A stretch of 64,000 nt of DNA from Plut-88900 sp965116945 (GTDB lineage: Bacteria; Chloroflexota; Dehalococcoidia; Plut-88900), in NCBI GenBank assembly GCA_965116945.1, contig OZ220734.1, positions 992,001 to 1,056,000 on the forward strand, given 5' to 3'. Positions within the stretch are counted from its first letter, which is position 1. Each line of letters begins with the position of its first letter. Made by a program: the position numbers and the translations under genes. The notes under the pieces are model-generated. The model ran no database searches. It was not told where the DNA came from and saw only the letters and a program-made list of their open reading frames with translations. Of this stretch, positions 40,150 to 48,239 are shown in pieces.

Positions 40150-41637
40150 ATGAAAATTATGGGCGTGGCGGCGATGGCGTTGCTAGTTGTGCTTGTAGCG
40201 TGTTCAGTCGGTGTAGAGGCTCCGACCCCTACGCAGGACTTGGAAGCGACTGTTCCGGCCACCGGAGTGGAAACTTCGCCGACCCCCGCTCCTACGTCGA
40301 CGCCGGACATCGACGCCACCATAGAAGCCGGGGTGGCCGCGACGAAGACCGCCACTCCGCCGACACCCGTGCCAGCGCCTACACCTATTTCCACGCCTAA
40401 GCCCGTCCCTGCGCCCACACCTGTGCCAATGCCAATGCCTATACCCACACCTACGCCCGTACCTCCCACCCCCACGCCTAGCCCGACTGAAACTCCCGTC
40501 CCTCCAACGCCCGACGCACCAATCATAAGGTCGATGTCGGAGTGGACGGCGGAGAGTCCCGCCACCTTCGAGGAGATCGAGGCTGAATTGCAGAAATATC
40601 GTGGTCAGACGCTCAATGTGACATCCTGGGGCGGCGCATATCAGCCAGCTCAACGGGTGGCTTATTTCGAGCCTTTCCAGCAGAAGTTTGGGATCCAGAT
40701 CATTGAAGAGTACCCCGTGAATTTCTCCAGGCTCCGTTCCATGGTGGAAGCCGGAAACGTGACCTGGGACGTGGCGGACTCGTCCACCCGGGACCTCTAC
40801 CCGCTTGGTACAGAGGGCTTGCTTGAAGAGCTGACTCCGGCCATCCATAACCGCTATCTCCCCCACTTGCCGCGGGTGGCACAGACGCCCTGGGGCGGCG
40901 GTGGGGGAGTGCTGTGGGCAACGGGGCTGGCCTACCGGCTTGACGGCGTAGACACTTTGTGGGGCGGCAAGCGGCCGTCGGACTGGAGGGCATTCTGGGA
41001 CACGGAGAACTATCCGGGCAGAAGGTGGTTGGGCGGAAGAGTGAGCGAGAACATGTTCTTTGCCCAGTTCGCCCTCAACCCCGAGGTTCTCGAAAGTGCC
41101 GAAGGCCGCGACAGCATAGCGAGGCTAACCCCTGAACAGGTGGACCAGTCCTTCGAGAAGCTGGCAGAGATCGAGCCTCATATAGACAACTGGTGGTGGG
41201 GATCGCGTGACTGCATGTTCGGGCTTATGACCGACGACGTGGATATGTGCACGTCCTGGAACGCAGACACCTGGTATCTTCGGACGGAGCCGGAGGCCGA
41301 GGGTGTCCACTACTGCTACGAATGTGGACACGTTATTCAGGACAACCTGTTCTACATCCCGAAAGGGTCTCCGAACAGGAAGCTGGCCGAGCTGTTCATC
41401 TCCTGGACGGCGGAGCCCCACATCAACGTGGACATATCCAACTACGTGCCATACGGCCCGCTGAACCGGCAAGCGATTCCATTGGCAACTCCCGACCGCG
41501 TAAACCCGGAAGTCATACCCTACCTCCCCACCTCCCCGGCGGCACTTGAAAGGGCCGTGACCGTCGATGGGAAGTGGCTGGGCCCCAATCTGGATGCCCT
41601 GGCGGAAAGGATGGTGGCATTCCTGGCAGGCCGTTGA
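40150..41637 (+). CDS. Lipoprotein ABC-type substrate-binding protein (PotD-like)
   Basis: 495 aa. Lipobox in VVLVAC (Cys about residue 17), then APTPTQDLEATV, a segment DIDATIEAGVAATKTATPPT, and a Pro/Thr tether to about residue 125. The remaining 365 residues resemble the PotD/PotF-type periplasmic binding fold (LNVTSWGGAYQPAQRVAYFE, VEAGNVTWDVADSSTRDLYP, LAELFISWTAEPHINVDISN). No permease or ATPase gene lies nearby, so it is an orphan. The tether is shared with the next gene. Confidence 0.8.
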   Translation: MKIMGVAAMALLVVLVACSVGVEAPTPTQDLEATVPATGVETSPTPAPTSTPDIDATIEAGVAATKTATPPTPVPAPTPISTPKPVPAPTPVPMPMPIPTPTPVPPTPTPSPTETPVPPTPDAPIIRSMSEWTAESPATFEEIEAELQKYRGQTLNVTSWGGAYQPAQRVAYFEPFQQKFGIQIIEEYPVNFSRLRSMVEAGNVTWDVADSSTRDLYPLGTEGLLEELTPAIHNRYLPHLPRVAQTPWGGGGGVLWATGLAYRLDGVDTLWGGKRPSDWRAFWDTENYPGRRWLGGRVSENMFFAQFALNPEVLESAEGRDSIARLTPEQVDQSFEKLAEIEPHIDNWWWGSRDCMFGLMTDDVDMCTSWNADTWYLRTEPEAEGVHYCYECGHVIQDNLFYIPKGSPNRKLAELFISWTAEPHINVDISNYVPYGPLNRQAIPLATPDRVNPEVIPYLPTSPAALERAVTVDGKWLGPNLDALAERMVAFLAGR

Positions 41638-41722
41638 TACAGTCGATGGGCAACCCAACGGCTTAAGAGCGGAGGCAAAGGTGTTGATTGACGGGTGTCG
41701 GGTGTGGGGATAAGGTGAGCCG

Positions 41723-42658
41723 ATGAAACTCGTGGCCGCGGCCGCGCTAGTCCTGATGGCTGCGCTTGCAGGGTGCTCCAGCAGCATAGAGGTTCCAACT
41801 CCTACGCAGGACGCAGGGGCTTCGGTCCAGACCACCGTGGCGCAAATACCTCCCACCCCCATCCCTGTAGAGACACCAGACATAGGCGCTACCGTAGAAG
41901 CAGGCATAGCAGCGACGATGGTCGCCATACCGACGCCTGTACCAACGTCCACGCCCATTCTCACGCCTAAGCCTATTCCAACACCTAACCCATCTCCGAC
42001 TCCAATGCCCACGCTGATCCCAACGCCAGTGCCTACTCCCAGTCCTACTTCCACACCTGTCCCAACACCCACACCGGCGCCTACAGCCACGCCCAGGCCG
42101 ACGGCAACGCCACAGCCGCCCCTGCCTCCGACCCCTGTTGACCGCGGCTGGAACATCCTCGGGTCGGCTGAGGCGCCGATTACGCTAGTGAAGTTCGGGG
42201 ATTTCCAATGTCCGGCCTGTCGGAGTTGGGCACGCGGACCAGGCCTGGAGCTCCGAGAGAGCTACATCGAGCGGGGTCAGGTCAAATTGATCTACCGCCA
42301 CTACATAATTTATGGCGATCACTCCGATTTGCAGGCCATGGCGACCGAATGCGCCGGTGAGCAGGATGCATTCTGGCGGTTTTACGATCGTCTCTACCGG
42401 CTAGGGCCGGTAAACCGAGAGAGGATGGCGAACCTGGCCGACAACATGGGGCTGGATGTGCCTCGCTTTACCGCCTGTCTCGACGAGCAGAGGTACCGGC
42501 AGGCCATAGACGATGATGTCGAATACGCAGACGCCCTGGGTGTGTCGGCAGTGCCGACCATATTGATAGTGGGCGCCGGCGAGTATGTCCAGATAGTTGG
42601 TGGCTTCAGCATCGGAGGGAGCCTCGACCGCCTCCTGTCCCGTCTCGAAGACCAATGA
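41723..42658 (+). CDS. Lipoprotein DsbA-like thioredoxin with Pro/Thr tether
   Basis: 311 aa. Lipobox MAALAGC, then VPTPTQDAGASVQTTVAQIP and DIGATVEAGIAATMVAIPTP, matching the previous protein, and a Pro/Thr tether to about residue 132. The C-terminal 175 residues are a DsbA-type thioredoxin: LVKFGDFQCPACRSWARGPG (CPAC active site), VKLIYRHYIIYGDHSDLQAM and VSAVPTILIVGAGEYVQIVGG with cis-Pro. It would make or reshuffle disulfides outside the membrane. Confidence 0.85.
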   Translation: MKLVAAAALVLMAALAGCSSSIEVPTPTQDAGASVQTTVAQIPPTPIPVETPDIGATVEAGIAATMVAIPTPVPTSTPILTPKPIPTPNPSPTPMPTLIPTPVPTPSPTSTPVPTPTPAPTATPRPTATPQPPLPPTPVDRGWNILGSAEAPITLVKFGDFQCPACRSWARGPGLELRESYIERGQVKLIYRHYIIYGDHSDLQAMATECAGEQDAFWRFYDRLYRLGPVNRERMANLADNMGLDVPRFTACLDEQRYRQAIDDDVEYADALGVSAVPTILIVGAGEYVQIVGGFSIGGSLDRLLSRLEDQ

Positions 42659-42677
42659 GCCTGTTGCTCTGCAACGC

Positions 42678-42786
42678 AGTGAAGGTCAGGGAGGTGGCCA
42701 GGAGCGATCTTGATCATGCGATACGGTTGTTCCTGGATGGGGTGGTGCACCCGGGGTGGGTGGAGCTGAGGAACGAGTTGTTGTAG
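42678..42786 (+). pseudogene. Diverged remnant of the yqeK 3' end
   Basis: Reading VKVREVARSDLDHAIRLFLD, then GVVHPGWVELRNELL and TAG. The real YqeK ends RVRELAETDLDAALLAFLDG...GVVHPGSVELRNELL. The DNA after the stop (CTCGTCTCCCG..GCTGGGGA) and the composite repeat are duplicated too. Protein divergence shows that this is not a recent copy. Confidence 0.8.
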
Positions 42787-42816
42787 CTCGTCTCCCGTCG
42801 CTGGGGAGGAGGAGAG

Positions 42817-42857
42817 GAACCCTCACCCCCTTGGTCCCCCTCTCCCTTAGGGCCTTT
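42817..42857. repeat. Composite palindromic repeat, copy D (left part, split by IS)
   Basis: AACCCTCACCCCCTTGGTCC and CTCCCTTAGGGCCTTT, ending in the 9-bp AGGGCCTTT that is duplicated at 44145. It continues at 44154 on the other side of the IS. Confidence 0.9.
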
Positions 42858-44144
42858 GTAAAGACTGGGTAGAAGGTTTACAGGTGTTCGGAGACATGGT
42901 TTACACATTTAGAGGGGTCTTTGGACCTGGGGCTCAGGGCCGCGCAAGTCCACTTCAGCGATTAGATGAGTCATGAACCACACTCTCCACACACCATCGG
43001 CAGCAGTGGGCCGTAGAGCTACCGGGCACCCCCTAAACGCCTTGCCGATTCTGAACTCCCGACCCCTGAAGCTCACCCAACCCTCAACCATCACCTTTCG
43101 CACCAGGTCCTCGTCCCCGTACTCCACTGGGGGCAGCGTCTCGGGGAAGTTGCGGGGACTGGGTGCAAAACGGCTGATAGGCGGTGCCAAGTTGAGGGCC
43201 TGATGGGGTCTCTCGGTATTGTAGACGCTTCGCCATCGGTTGAAGACCTGCTGACATTCGGAGAGGTCTGCGAAGTTGCGTCCCTGGAGCACCTCGGCCT
43301 TTAGGGTGCGGTGGAACCGCTCTCCCTTGCCTTGGGTCTGAGGATGGTAGGGCCGTCCATGGCTCACCCCGATGCCGAGGCGCAGAAGCCATACGGTCAG
43401 TGGTGTGTAGGTATGGAATGCGTCGCTGCCCCAGGGGGCGCCGTTGTCCATTAACATCCGCAGGGGAAGGCCATAGGTGCGGAAGGTGGAGGTCAGGTGC
43501 TCCCTCACCGTATCGGTACGTTCGTTGGCACAGGCATAAAGCCCCAGGGAGAAGCGGGAGTGGTCATCCAGCACGGTGAGGGGATGACACCGGTCTGCTC
43601 CGGTGGGGAAGTGGCCTTTGAAGTCCATCTGCCACAGGTCGTTGGGACAGGGGTGTTCAAATCGCTGCCAGAAGCGCTGGGGCGCCTCCCCATCATCGGG
43701 GATCTCCTGATGACGGTGCAGAATGGCCGTTATAGTGCTGGGGCTGGGCACGTGGGCGTAGTTCTTGTTCAGTAGGACCGCTCGTATCGTGCGACCTCCC
43801 CAACTGGGGTGCTCCCGTCGAACTCTCAGAACCGCCTCTTCCAACTCCACCGAAGTCCGGTTGGGCGAGCTGGTGGGCCGACGGGAACGGTCGGCCAGAC
43901 CTGCCTTTCCCTCATAGGCATATCGGTAGAGCCACTTGTATCCGGTGGGCGCCGAGATGTTGAAGCGTCGGCACAACTCCCGTATGTTCGCTCCCTCTCT
44001 TTGAGCCAACGTTACAAACTCACCTCTTAGGGTCACTGTCGATGTCTCCTGCCAGGGAATGGTGTGCCTCCTGTGGCCTGGTTGGCGTACACAAGGTGTA
44101 AACCATGTCCCTGTACAGGTGTAAAGTATCTCCCCGGTCTATAC
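42858..44144. mobile_element. IS481-type insertion sequence with 9-bp target duplication
   Basis: 1287 bp. Terminal inverted repeats of 49 bp align without gaps at 38 of 49 positions (42858-42906 against the complement of 44096-44144), both containing GACATGGTTTACAC. AGGGCCTTT occurs at both outer edges (42849-42857 and 44145-44153). Removing the element restores the composite repeat exactly as in copies B and C, so the ends are certain. Confidence 0.95.
42909..44036 (-). CDS. IS481-family DDE transposase
   Basis: 375 aa. N-terminal HTH (NIRELCRRFNISAPTGYKWL), second HTH region with PSWGGRTIRAVL, and the rve integrase core: Asp in DLWQMDFKGHF, Asp in LRMLMDNGAPWGS, Glu in GKGERFHRTLKAE. The C-terminal WVSFRGREFRIGKAFRG is also typical. 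It spans nearly all of the element and has no frameshift, so it looks active. Confidence 0.95.
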   Translation of the reverse strand: MTLRGEFVTLAQREGANIRELCRRFNISAPTGYKWLYRYAYEGKAGLADRSRRPTSSPNRTSVELEEAVLRVRREHPSWGGRTIRAVLLNKNYAHVPSPSTITAILHRHQEIPDDGEAPQRFWQRFEHPCPNDLWQMDFKGHFPTGADRCHPLTVLDDHSRFSLGLYACANERTDTVREHLTSTFRTYGLPLRMLMDNGAPWGSDAFHTYTPLTVWLLRLGIGVSHGRPYHPQTQGKGERFHRTLKAEVLQGRNFADLSECQQVFNRWRSVYNTERPHQALNLAPPISRFAPSPRNFPETLPPVEYGDEDLVRKVMVEGWVSFRGREFRIGKAFRGCPVALRPTAADGVWRVWFMTHLIAEVDLRGPEPQVQRPL

Positions 44145-44153
44145 AGGGCCTTT

Positions 44154-44240
44154 AAGGGAGAGGGGGAGATAAGAACAGAGGCAGGCCCGCTGTGCCAAAG
44201 CACAGCGGGCCTGCCTCTAGTTCAGTACTGGGGGGGAAAG
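44154..44240. repeat. Composite palindromic repeat, copy D (right part)
   Basis: AAGGGAGAGGGGGAGATAAG, palindrome with the same 19-bp stem as copy C but loop CAAA instead of TTTG (its reverse complement), then TAGTTCAGTACTGGGGGG. Confidence 0.9.
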
Positions 44241-44244
44241 GGAT

Positions 44245-44506
44245 ACCCCACCCATTCCGCTTTTGAGACCCTTCGACGGGGCTCAGGGCGAGCGGAATAC
44301 CCCGCCGCCGGGGATGGATTCCCGATCGGGTCGGGAATGACGTTAAAGGAATCGGGCGGGTGGTTTAGGCCACCCGCCCGATTTGGGTTTCTTTGGAGGG
44401 GACAAAAACCCCCCGCTCGTACTTCGACTACGCTCAGCATGAGCGGCCCCTCCTTCGCCGGGGATGGATTCCCGATCGGGGTCGGGAATGACGGAGGGGG
44501 ACGGGG
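44245..44506. repeat. Two R2 repeats and a 13-bp-stem hairpin
   Basis: R2 copies at about 44264-44295 and 44418-44450, each followed by GGGATGGATTCCCGATCGGG. Between them a hairpin ATCGGGCGGGTGG (44351-44363) with CCACCCGCCCGAT (44370-44382) and a TTTAGG loop. No gene is seen between the IS and the first acyl-CoA dehydrogenase. Confidence 0.75.
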
Positions 44507-45640
44507 TTAGAGGCCTATGGCGTCGGCGACTTTTTCTTTGTGGTAGTCGGCGTCTCCGAAGAAGAGCTCGGCCTGCTTGGCCCTTCGGAAGAAGAGCTGC
44601 ATGTCGTGCTCCTTGGTGAAGCCGATGCCACCATGCACCTGGTGCCCCAGGGCGGCCACCCGACGGCATGCCTCGCTGACCCAGGCCTTCGCCATCGACA
44701 CCTCACGGTCGCATTCCAGACCCTCGCTGAGGCGCCAGGCGGCCTGGTAGGTGATGAACCGGGACCCGTCGACGTCCGTGGCCATGTTGGCGCAGTGGTG
44801 CTGAATGGCCTGGAAACTACCAATCGGCCGGCCGAACTGCACCCTGTTCTTGGCGTACTCGACAGCGATCTCAAGGACCTGCTGCGAGTTGCCGACCATC
44901 TCGGCGCACTTGCCGACTGCGCCCCTGCGAAGGGCCTGCTCGACGATGGGCCAACCCTCGTCGATATTGCCCAGGACGTTGGTCCTCGGGACCCGGACGT
45001 TGTCCAGGACAACCTCGCACTGCTTGTCCGATGCGATGGTCTTGAGGACTTCATAGCTGATGCCCGCGCTCTTGGCGTCGACTATGAATACGCTAACACC
45101 TTCTTCGGCATTGTCCGAATCCTTGGTGCGGGCAGTGACCAGAAGGTAGTCGGAGACGTGGGCGTCGGGCACGAAGAGCTTGACGCCGTTGAGAATGAAG
45201 TCATCGCCATCGGCCACACCGGTTACCGACACTCCGCCCGCGTCCCAGCGGCCGCTGGGCTCCGTGTGGGCGAGGGTCATGATAGCCTCACCGTTGGAGA
45301 TCTTGGACAGGTATTCCTGCTTCTGCTCCTCTGTGCCGGCGTCGTTAATAGCCGTGCCGGCCACTACCACGGTGTAGAAGTAGGGGCCCGGGACCAGGGC
45401 CCGGCCGAACTCTTCGACAAGCACCATGAGGTCCAGGAACTCGAAACCGGCGCCGCCATACTTCTCGGGGAATGGCAGGCCCATGAAGCCCTGCTCCACC
45501 AGCTTCTGCCACAGCTCCGGCGAGTAGCCTTTGTCGTCTTCTTCCATGTCCCGCACCAGGGTCTTGGGACACTCTGCTTCGAGCATCTCCCGTGCGGTCC
45601 GTTTGAGCATTTCCTGTTCTTCGCTAAGGCCCAGGTCCAT
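44507..45640 (-). CDS. Acyl-CoA dehydrogenase 1
   Basis: 377 aa flavoprotein of the acyl-CoA dehydrogenase fold. N-terminal helices MDLGLSEEQEMLKRTAREML, FPEKYGGAGFEFLDLMVLVE, a beta domain (NGVKLFVPDAHVSDYLLVTA; CEVVLDNVRVPRTNVLG) and C-terminal FAD-binding helices (NRVQFGRPIGSFQAIQHHCA; ALGHQVHGGIGFTKEHDMQL). Start at 45640 after a perfect AAGGAGG; the longer frame to 45784 is not needed. It is distinct from the five following paralogues, which resemble one another more. Substrate unknown. Confidence 0.92.
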   Translation of the reverse strand: MDLGLSEEQEMLKRTAREMLEAECPKTLVRDMEEDDKGYSPELWQKLVEQGFMGLPFPEKYGGAGFEFLDLMVLVEEFGRALVPGPYFYTVVVAGTAINDAGTEEQKQEYLSKISNGEAIMTLAHTEPSGRWDAGGVSVTGVADGDDFILNGVKLFVPDAHVSDYLLVTARTKDSDNAEEGVSVFIVDAKSAGISYEVLKTIASDKQCEVVLDNVRVPRTNVLGNIDEGWPIVEQALRRGAVGKCAEMVGNSQQVLEIAVEYAKNRVQFGRPIGSFQAIQHHCANMATDVDGSRFITYQAAWRLSEGLECDREVSMAKAWVSEACRRVAALGHQVHGGIGFTKEHDMQLFFRRAKQAELFFGDADYHKEKVADAIGL

Positions 45641-45913
45641 CTTGCTTCCTCCTTGCCGATTATGGACGTGCGATGGGTATCTTACCACTAATGGGCCGAA
45701 GATACATGTGCCTATGCCGGCTCTCCGGGGCCCGGCCGGCCCGCTTGTACTTCTCGAATTCCCGACATGTGTGAACGCGCGCACGGGGCACGGGGGTGTA
45801 GTCTACGACGGCGAGACCTCGATTTGGCTTCTCTTAACCATCCCCGTACACAACCGGGAGAAAGTGTATACTGCCGTCTGTCTCACCGCTGAATCGACAC
45901 AGGAGATGAATGT

Positions 45914-46996
45914 GTGACCATGGAGAATGCAAATCCTCTGAGATTACCCGATAGCATCAAATCCACCAGGGCGCGAGTGGTTATTTTCATTATTGGATTG
46001 TTCACGGTATGTTGGATAGTCATTGGACTGATATCACTCCGGTTTGAACTGACAGCGGACTGGGCGGCCCTGCTCTACACACAGCTGATCATCCTAGGAG
46101 TTGCAATCACCTTCCTAGCTAATGCGCATGTCATGAAATCGGGCGGGTTCAACGGAGGTCGGTCTGGGACATTATGGCAGGTCACCTCATATAGCCCTGT
46201 CTTGTGGGCGGGGACCGCCATTGTCGGTTTATTGATGGTCATATGGCCCGTATGGGTATCTTTCTCCGATGCAGAGCCTAAGGTGCTGCTAAAGGTCATG
46301 TTTTCCCTGATCGCCATCGGCATGGGCGGCACATTCGCCGGGTTCGTGTCATTAGCAAGTGCGTCAGGCCCACATCAAAGGTACCAACGATATATCTCGT
46401 GGTTGACGTATGTATTGATCGCTCTCACAGCAGCGGAGGTGATAGATGCCATATGGATACAGGCAGGAACACTCTCGGGTGAGGAGATTGGTGAGAAGTT
46501 CGGCTACATCGGGTCGGCAGTAATACCGACGGGAATCATTTATGGAATAGTCGGATATATTATGACGCAGGGAGTAAAGACCGAGAGATCCCGCACCGTC
46601 GCACTTATCTGGTATTTCGTTGCCGGAGTTGTCGGATTCACTCTGGCAACCTGGTCGCTATGGGACACTCTCGGAGCAAGTGCATTTCGTCTAGTCCTGG
46701 GCGCAAGTGTCCTTCTTGTTATCTGTGGCGTCGGCCTATCATTGCTGCATTATTACAACGCCAGAAAACCAGAGCAGGCGTCGGGATACATCGCCGGTCC
46801 CACCCCAAATGAGAAGCCCCCAACTGGCGAGCCTCACAGTCCGCATCATCACCAGAGCAGCGAATCCGGGCAGATCGGAACACAAGAAGAGACAACCCCT
46901 TCAGAAGTGGTGAATTGTCCGAGCTGCAATACCTCGGTATCTCCTACGGCAAACTTCTGCCGCTCCTGTGGTACTAGAATTGCCGAAACAGACTAA
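45914..46996 (+). CDS. Multi-pass membrane protein with C-terminal zinc ribbon
   Basis: 360 aa. Seven or eight hydrophobic segments (VVIFIIGLFTVCWIVIGLIS onward to RLVLGASVLLVICGVGLSLL), a polar His/Ser/Pro linker, then CPSCNTSVSPTANFCRSCGT, a double-CxxC zinc ribbon. No family recognised. The GTG start at 45914 has AGGAG eight bases upstream; ATG 45920 lacks good spacing. TATACT at about 45867 may be its -10. GC content is lower than in neighbouring genes. The next gene has the same kind of ribbon tail. Confidence 0.7.
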   Translation: MTMENANPLRLPDSIKSTRARVVIFIIGLFTVCWIVIGLISLRFELTADWAALLYTQLIILGVAITFLANAHVMKSGGFNGGRSGTLWQVTSYSPVLWAGTAIVGLLMVIWPVWVSFSDAEPKVLLKVMFSLIAIGMGGTFAGFVSLASASGPHQRYQRYISWLTYVLIALTAAEVIDAIWIQAGTLSGEEIGEKFGYIGSAVIPTGIIYGIVGYIMTQGVKTERSRTVALIWYFVAGVVGFTLATWSLWDTLGASAFRLVLGASVLLVICGVGLSLLHYYNARKPEQASGYIAGPTPNEKPPTGEPHSPHHHQSSESGQIGTQEETTPSEVVNCPSCNTSVSPTANFCRSCGTRIAETD

Positions 46997-47086
46997 GGCC
47001 TCTTTCCTCTATACCGGCATGCAAGGCTGATCCACGGGTCACTGCACCCTCTGGGGATTTCCCTCCATCAACGCGAGTGAGGTCAC

Positions 47087-47701
47087 ATGAGTTTTACGCA
47101 ATCAGTCAAGACGTGTTTCTCAAACTACGCTGTCTTCAGCGGGAGGGCACAGCGTTCGGAATTCTGGTGGTTTTTCCTCTTCTCGGTTGTTTCGTCGGCT
47201 GTCGCCGGCGTTGTTCCCGTTGTCGGTCAGATTTACCCGTTGGTCTTGCTCATCCCGTCCCTGGCGGTGTCGGCGCGACGGCTACATGACACCGGCCGCT
47301 CTGCCTGGTGGCTCCTGTTGCACTTGTTCTCCTTCCTGGCGCTAGGAGCAGGATTTGTAGCATTGGTAGCGGTTGCCTTTGCGTCTGAGTCATCCAATGA
47401 TGAGAATGTGTTCGTAGTTTTTGCTGCGATAGCATTAGTCAGCTTCCTAATTGCCCTGGGAGGTTCGATAGTGCTGCTGGTCTTCTTTGCGCTTCCGGGA
47501 ACCGTCGGCACCAACCGGTACGGACCAGATCCACTGCAGACGGAGTCAGGAATAGGGAGCGCTGGCGAAGACGCTCGCTACTCGGCCCCCTCAGACCCGA
47601 TGTCTAAACCGGCACCCGAGGGACCGGTGTTCTGCTCCCAGTGTGGGGCCCGACTGCCAGGCGACTCGGGTTTCTGCCCAAGCTGTGGCACGGCCGTTTG
47701 A
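47087..47701 (+). CDS. DUF805 membrane protein with C-terminal zinc ribbon
   Basis: 204 aa. FSNYAVFSGRAQRSEFWWFF and SARRLHDTGRSAWWLLLHLF are DUF805 hallmarks, with four membrane segments. The tail FCSQCGARLPGDSGFCPSCG is a zinc ribbon like that of the gene upstream. The pair probably works together, but the function of DUF805 proteins is not known. Confidence 0.85.
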   Translation: MSFTQSVKTCFSNYAVFSGRAQRSEFWWFFLFSVVSSAVAGVVPVVGQIYPLVLLIPSLAVSARRLHDTGRSAWWLLLHLFSFLALGAGFVALVAVAFASESSNDENVFVVFAAIALVSFLIALGGSIVLLVFFALPGTVGTNRYGPDPLQTESGIGSAGEDARYSAPSDPMSKPAPEGPVFCSQCGARLPGDSGFCPSCGTAV

Positions 47702-47842
47702 TGCGTCGACACCCGTTCCACTTTTGAGACGCTTCGACGGGCCTAGGGCGAGGGGAAAGCCTCAGAGCAAAGGACGGATTTCGGACCGGGGTTGGGGATG
47801 ACGGATAAGATGGGATAGATTCCGGCTCGGGGGTGGGAGGGG

Positions 47843-48226
47843 TTAGTTTTCGGCCAGGGCCTCGGCGTCCCGGATGAAGTCGGCGGTTTCGTGGATAAGG
47901 CGTTCGGTGCCGGGCATCGGGCAATACTCATGGTAGAAGCATTGGCCATGAAGGCTCTCTTGCCGGTTGAAGTAGCTAAGTCTAAGAGCATACACGGCGG
48001 GGTCGGAATCGGAGATGCTGATGAGCCGCCTGCTGGCATCAGGCGATCTGCCCGGTTCCTGCCCGGTGCGAGCGAGGACGAGGGCCTCCGTGGCGCGGAG
48101 GGTGGCGCACGAGGCTTTTTCAGCGGCGTCCCGGATGTCGTCGTCGGCCATACGGGCGAGGGCTGCGCCCTGCATGCGCCGGGCGTCGTCGAATATTGCG
48201 GAAGGGCTGCCTTCGGTGGTCGTCAT
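47843..48226 (-). CDS. HEPN-domain protein (R-x4-H type)
   Basis: 127 aa from ATG 48226, chosen to match MTTTEATPT in the 56206 paralogue; a start at 48247 would add seven residues. Helical, with IFDDARRMQGAALARMADDD, DAAEKASCATLRATEALVLA and the HEPN ribonuclease motif in YFNRQESLHGQCFY (R-x4-H). It ends RLIHETADFIRDAEALAEN. It starts 14 bp after the stop of acyl-CoA dehydrogenase 2 and so is probably in its operon. No nucleotidyltransferase partner is adjacent. Confidence 0.7.
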   Translation of the reverse strand: MTTTEGSPSAIFDDARRMQGAALARMADDDIRDAAEKASCATLRATEALVLARTGQEPGRSPDASRRLISISDSDPAVYALRLSYFNRQESLHGQCFYHEYCPMPGTERLIHETADFIRDAEALAEN

Positions 48227-48239
48227 GTCTGGTTTGTTT

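Noticed and set aside
40300..40500. Tandem ACGCCTACACCC-type repeats resembling a CRISPR or VNTR
   Set aside because: They encode the Pro/Thr tether of a lipoprotein in frame; there are no regular spacers.
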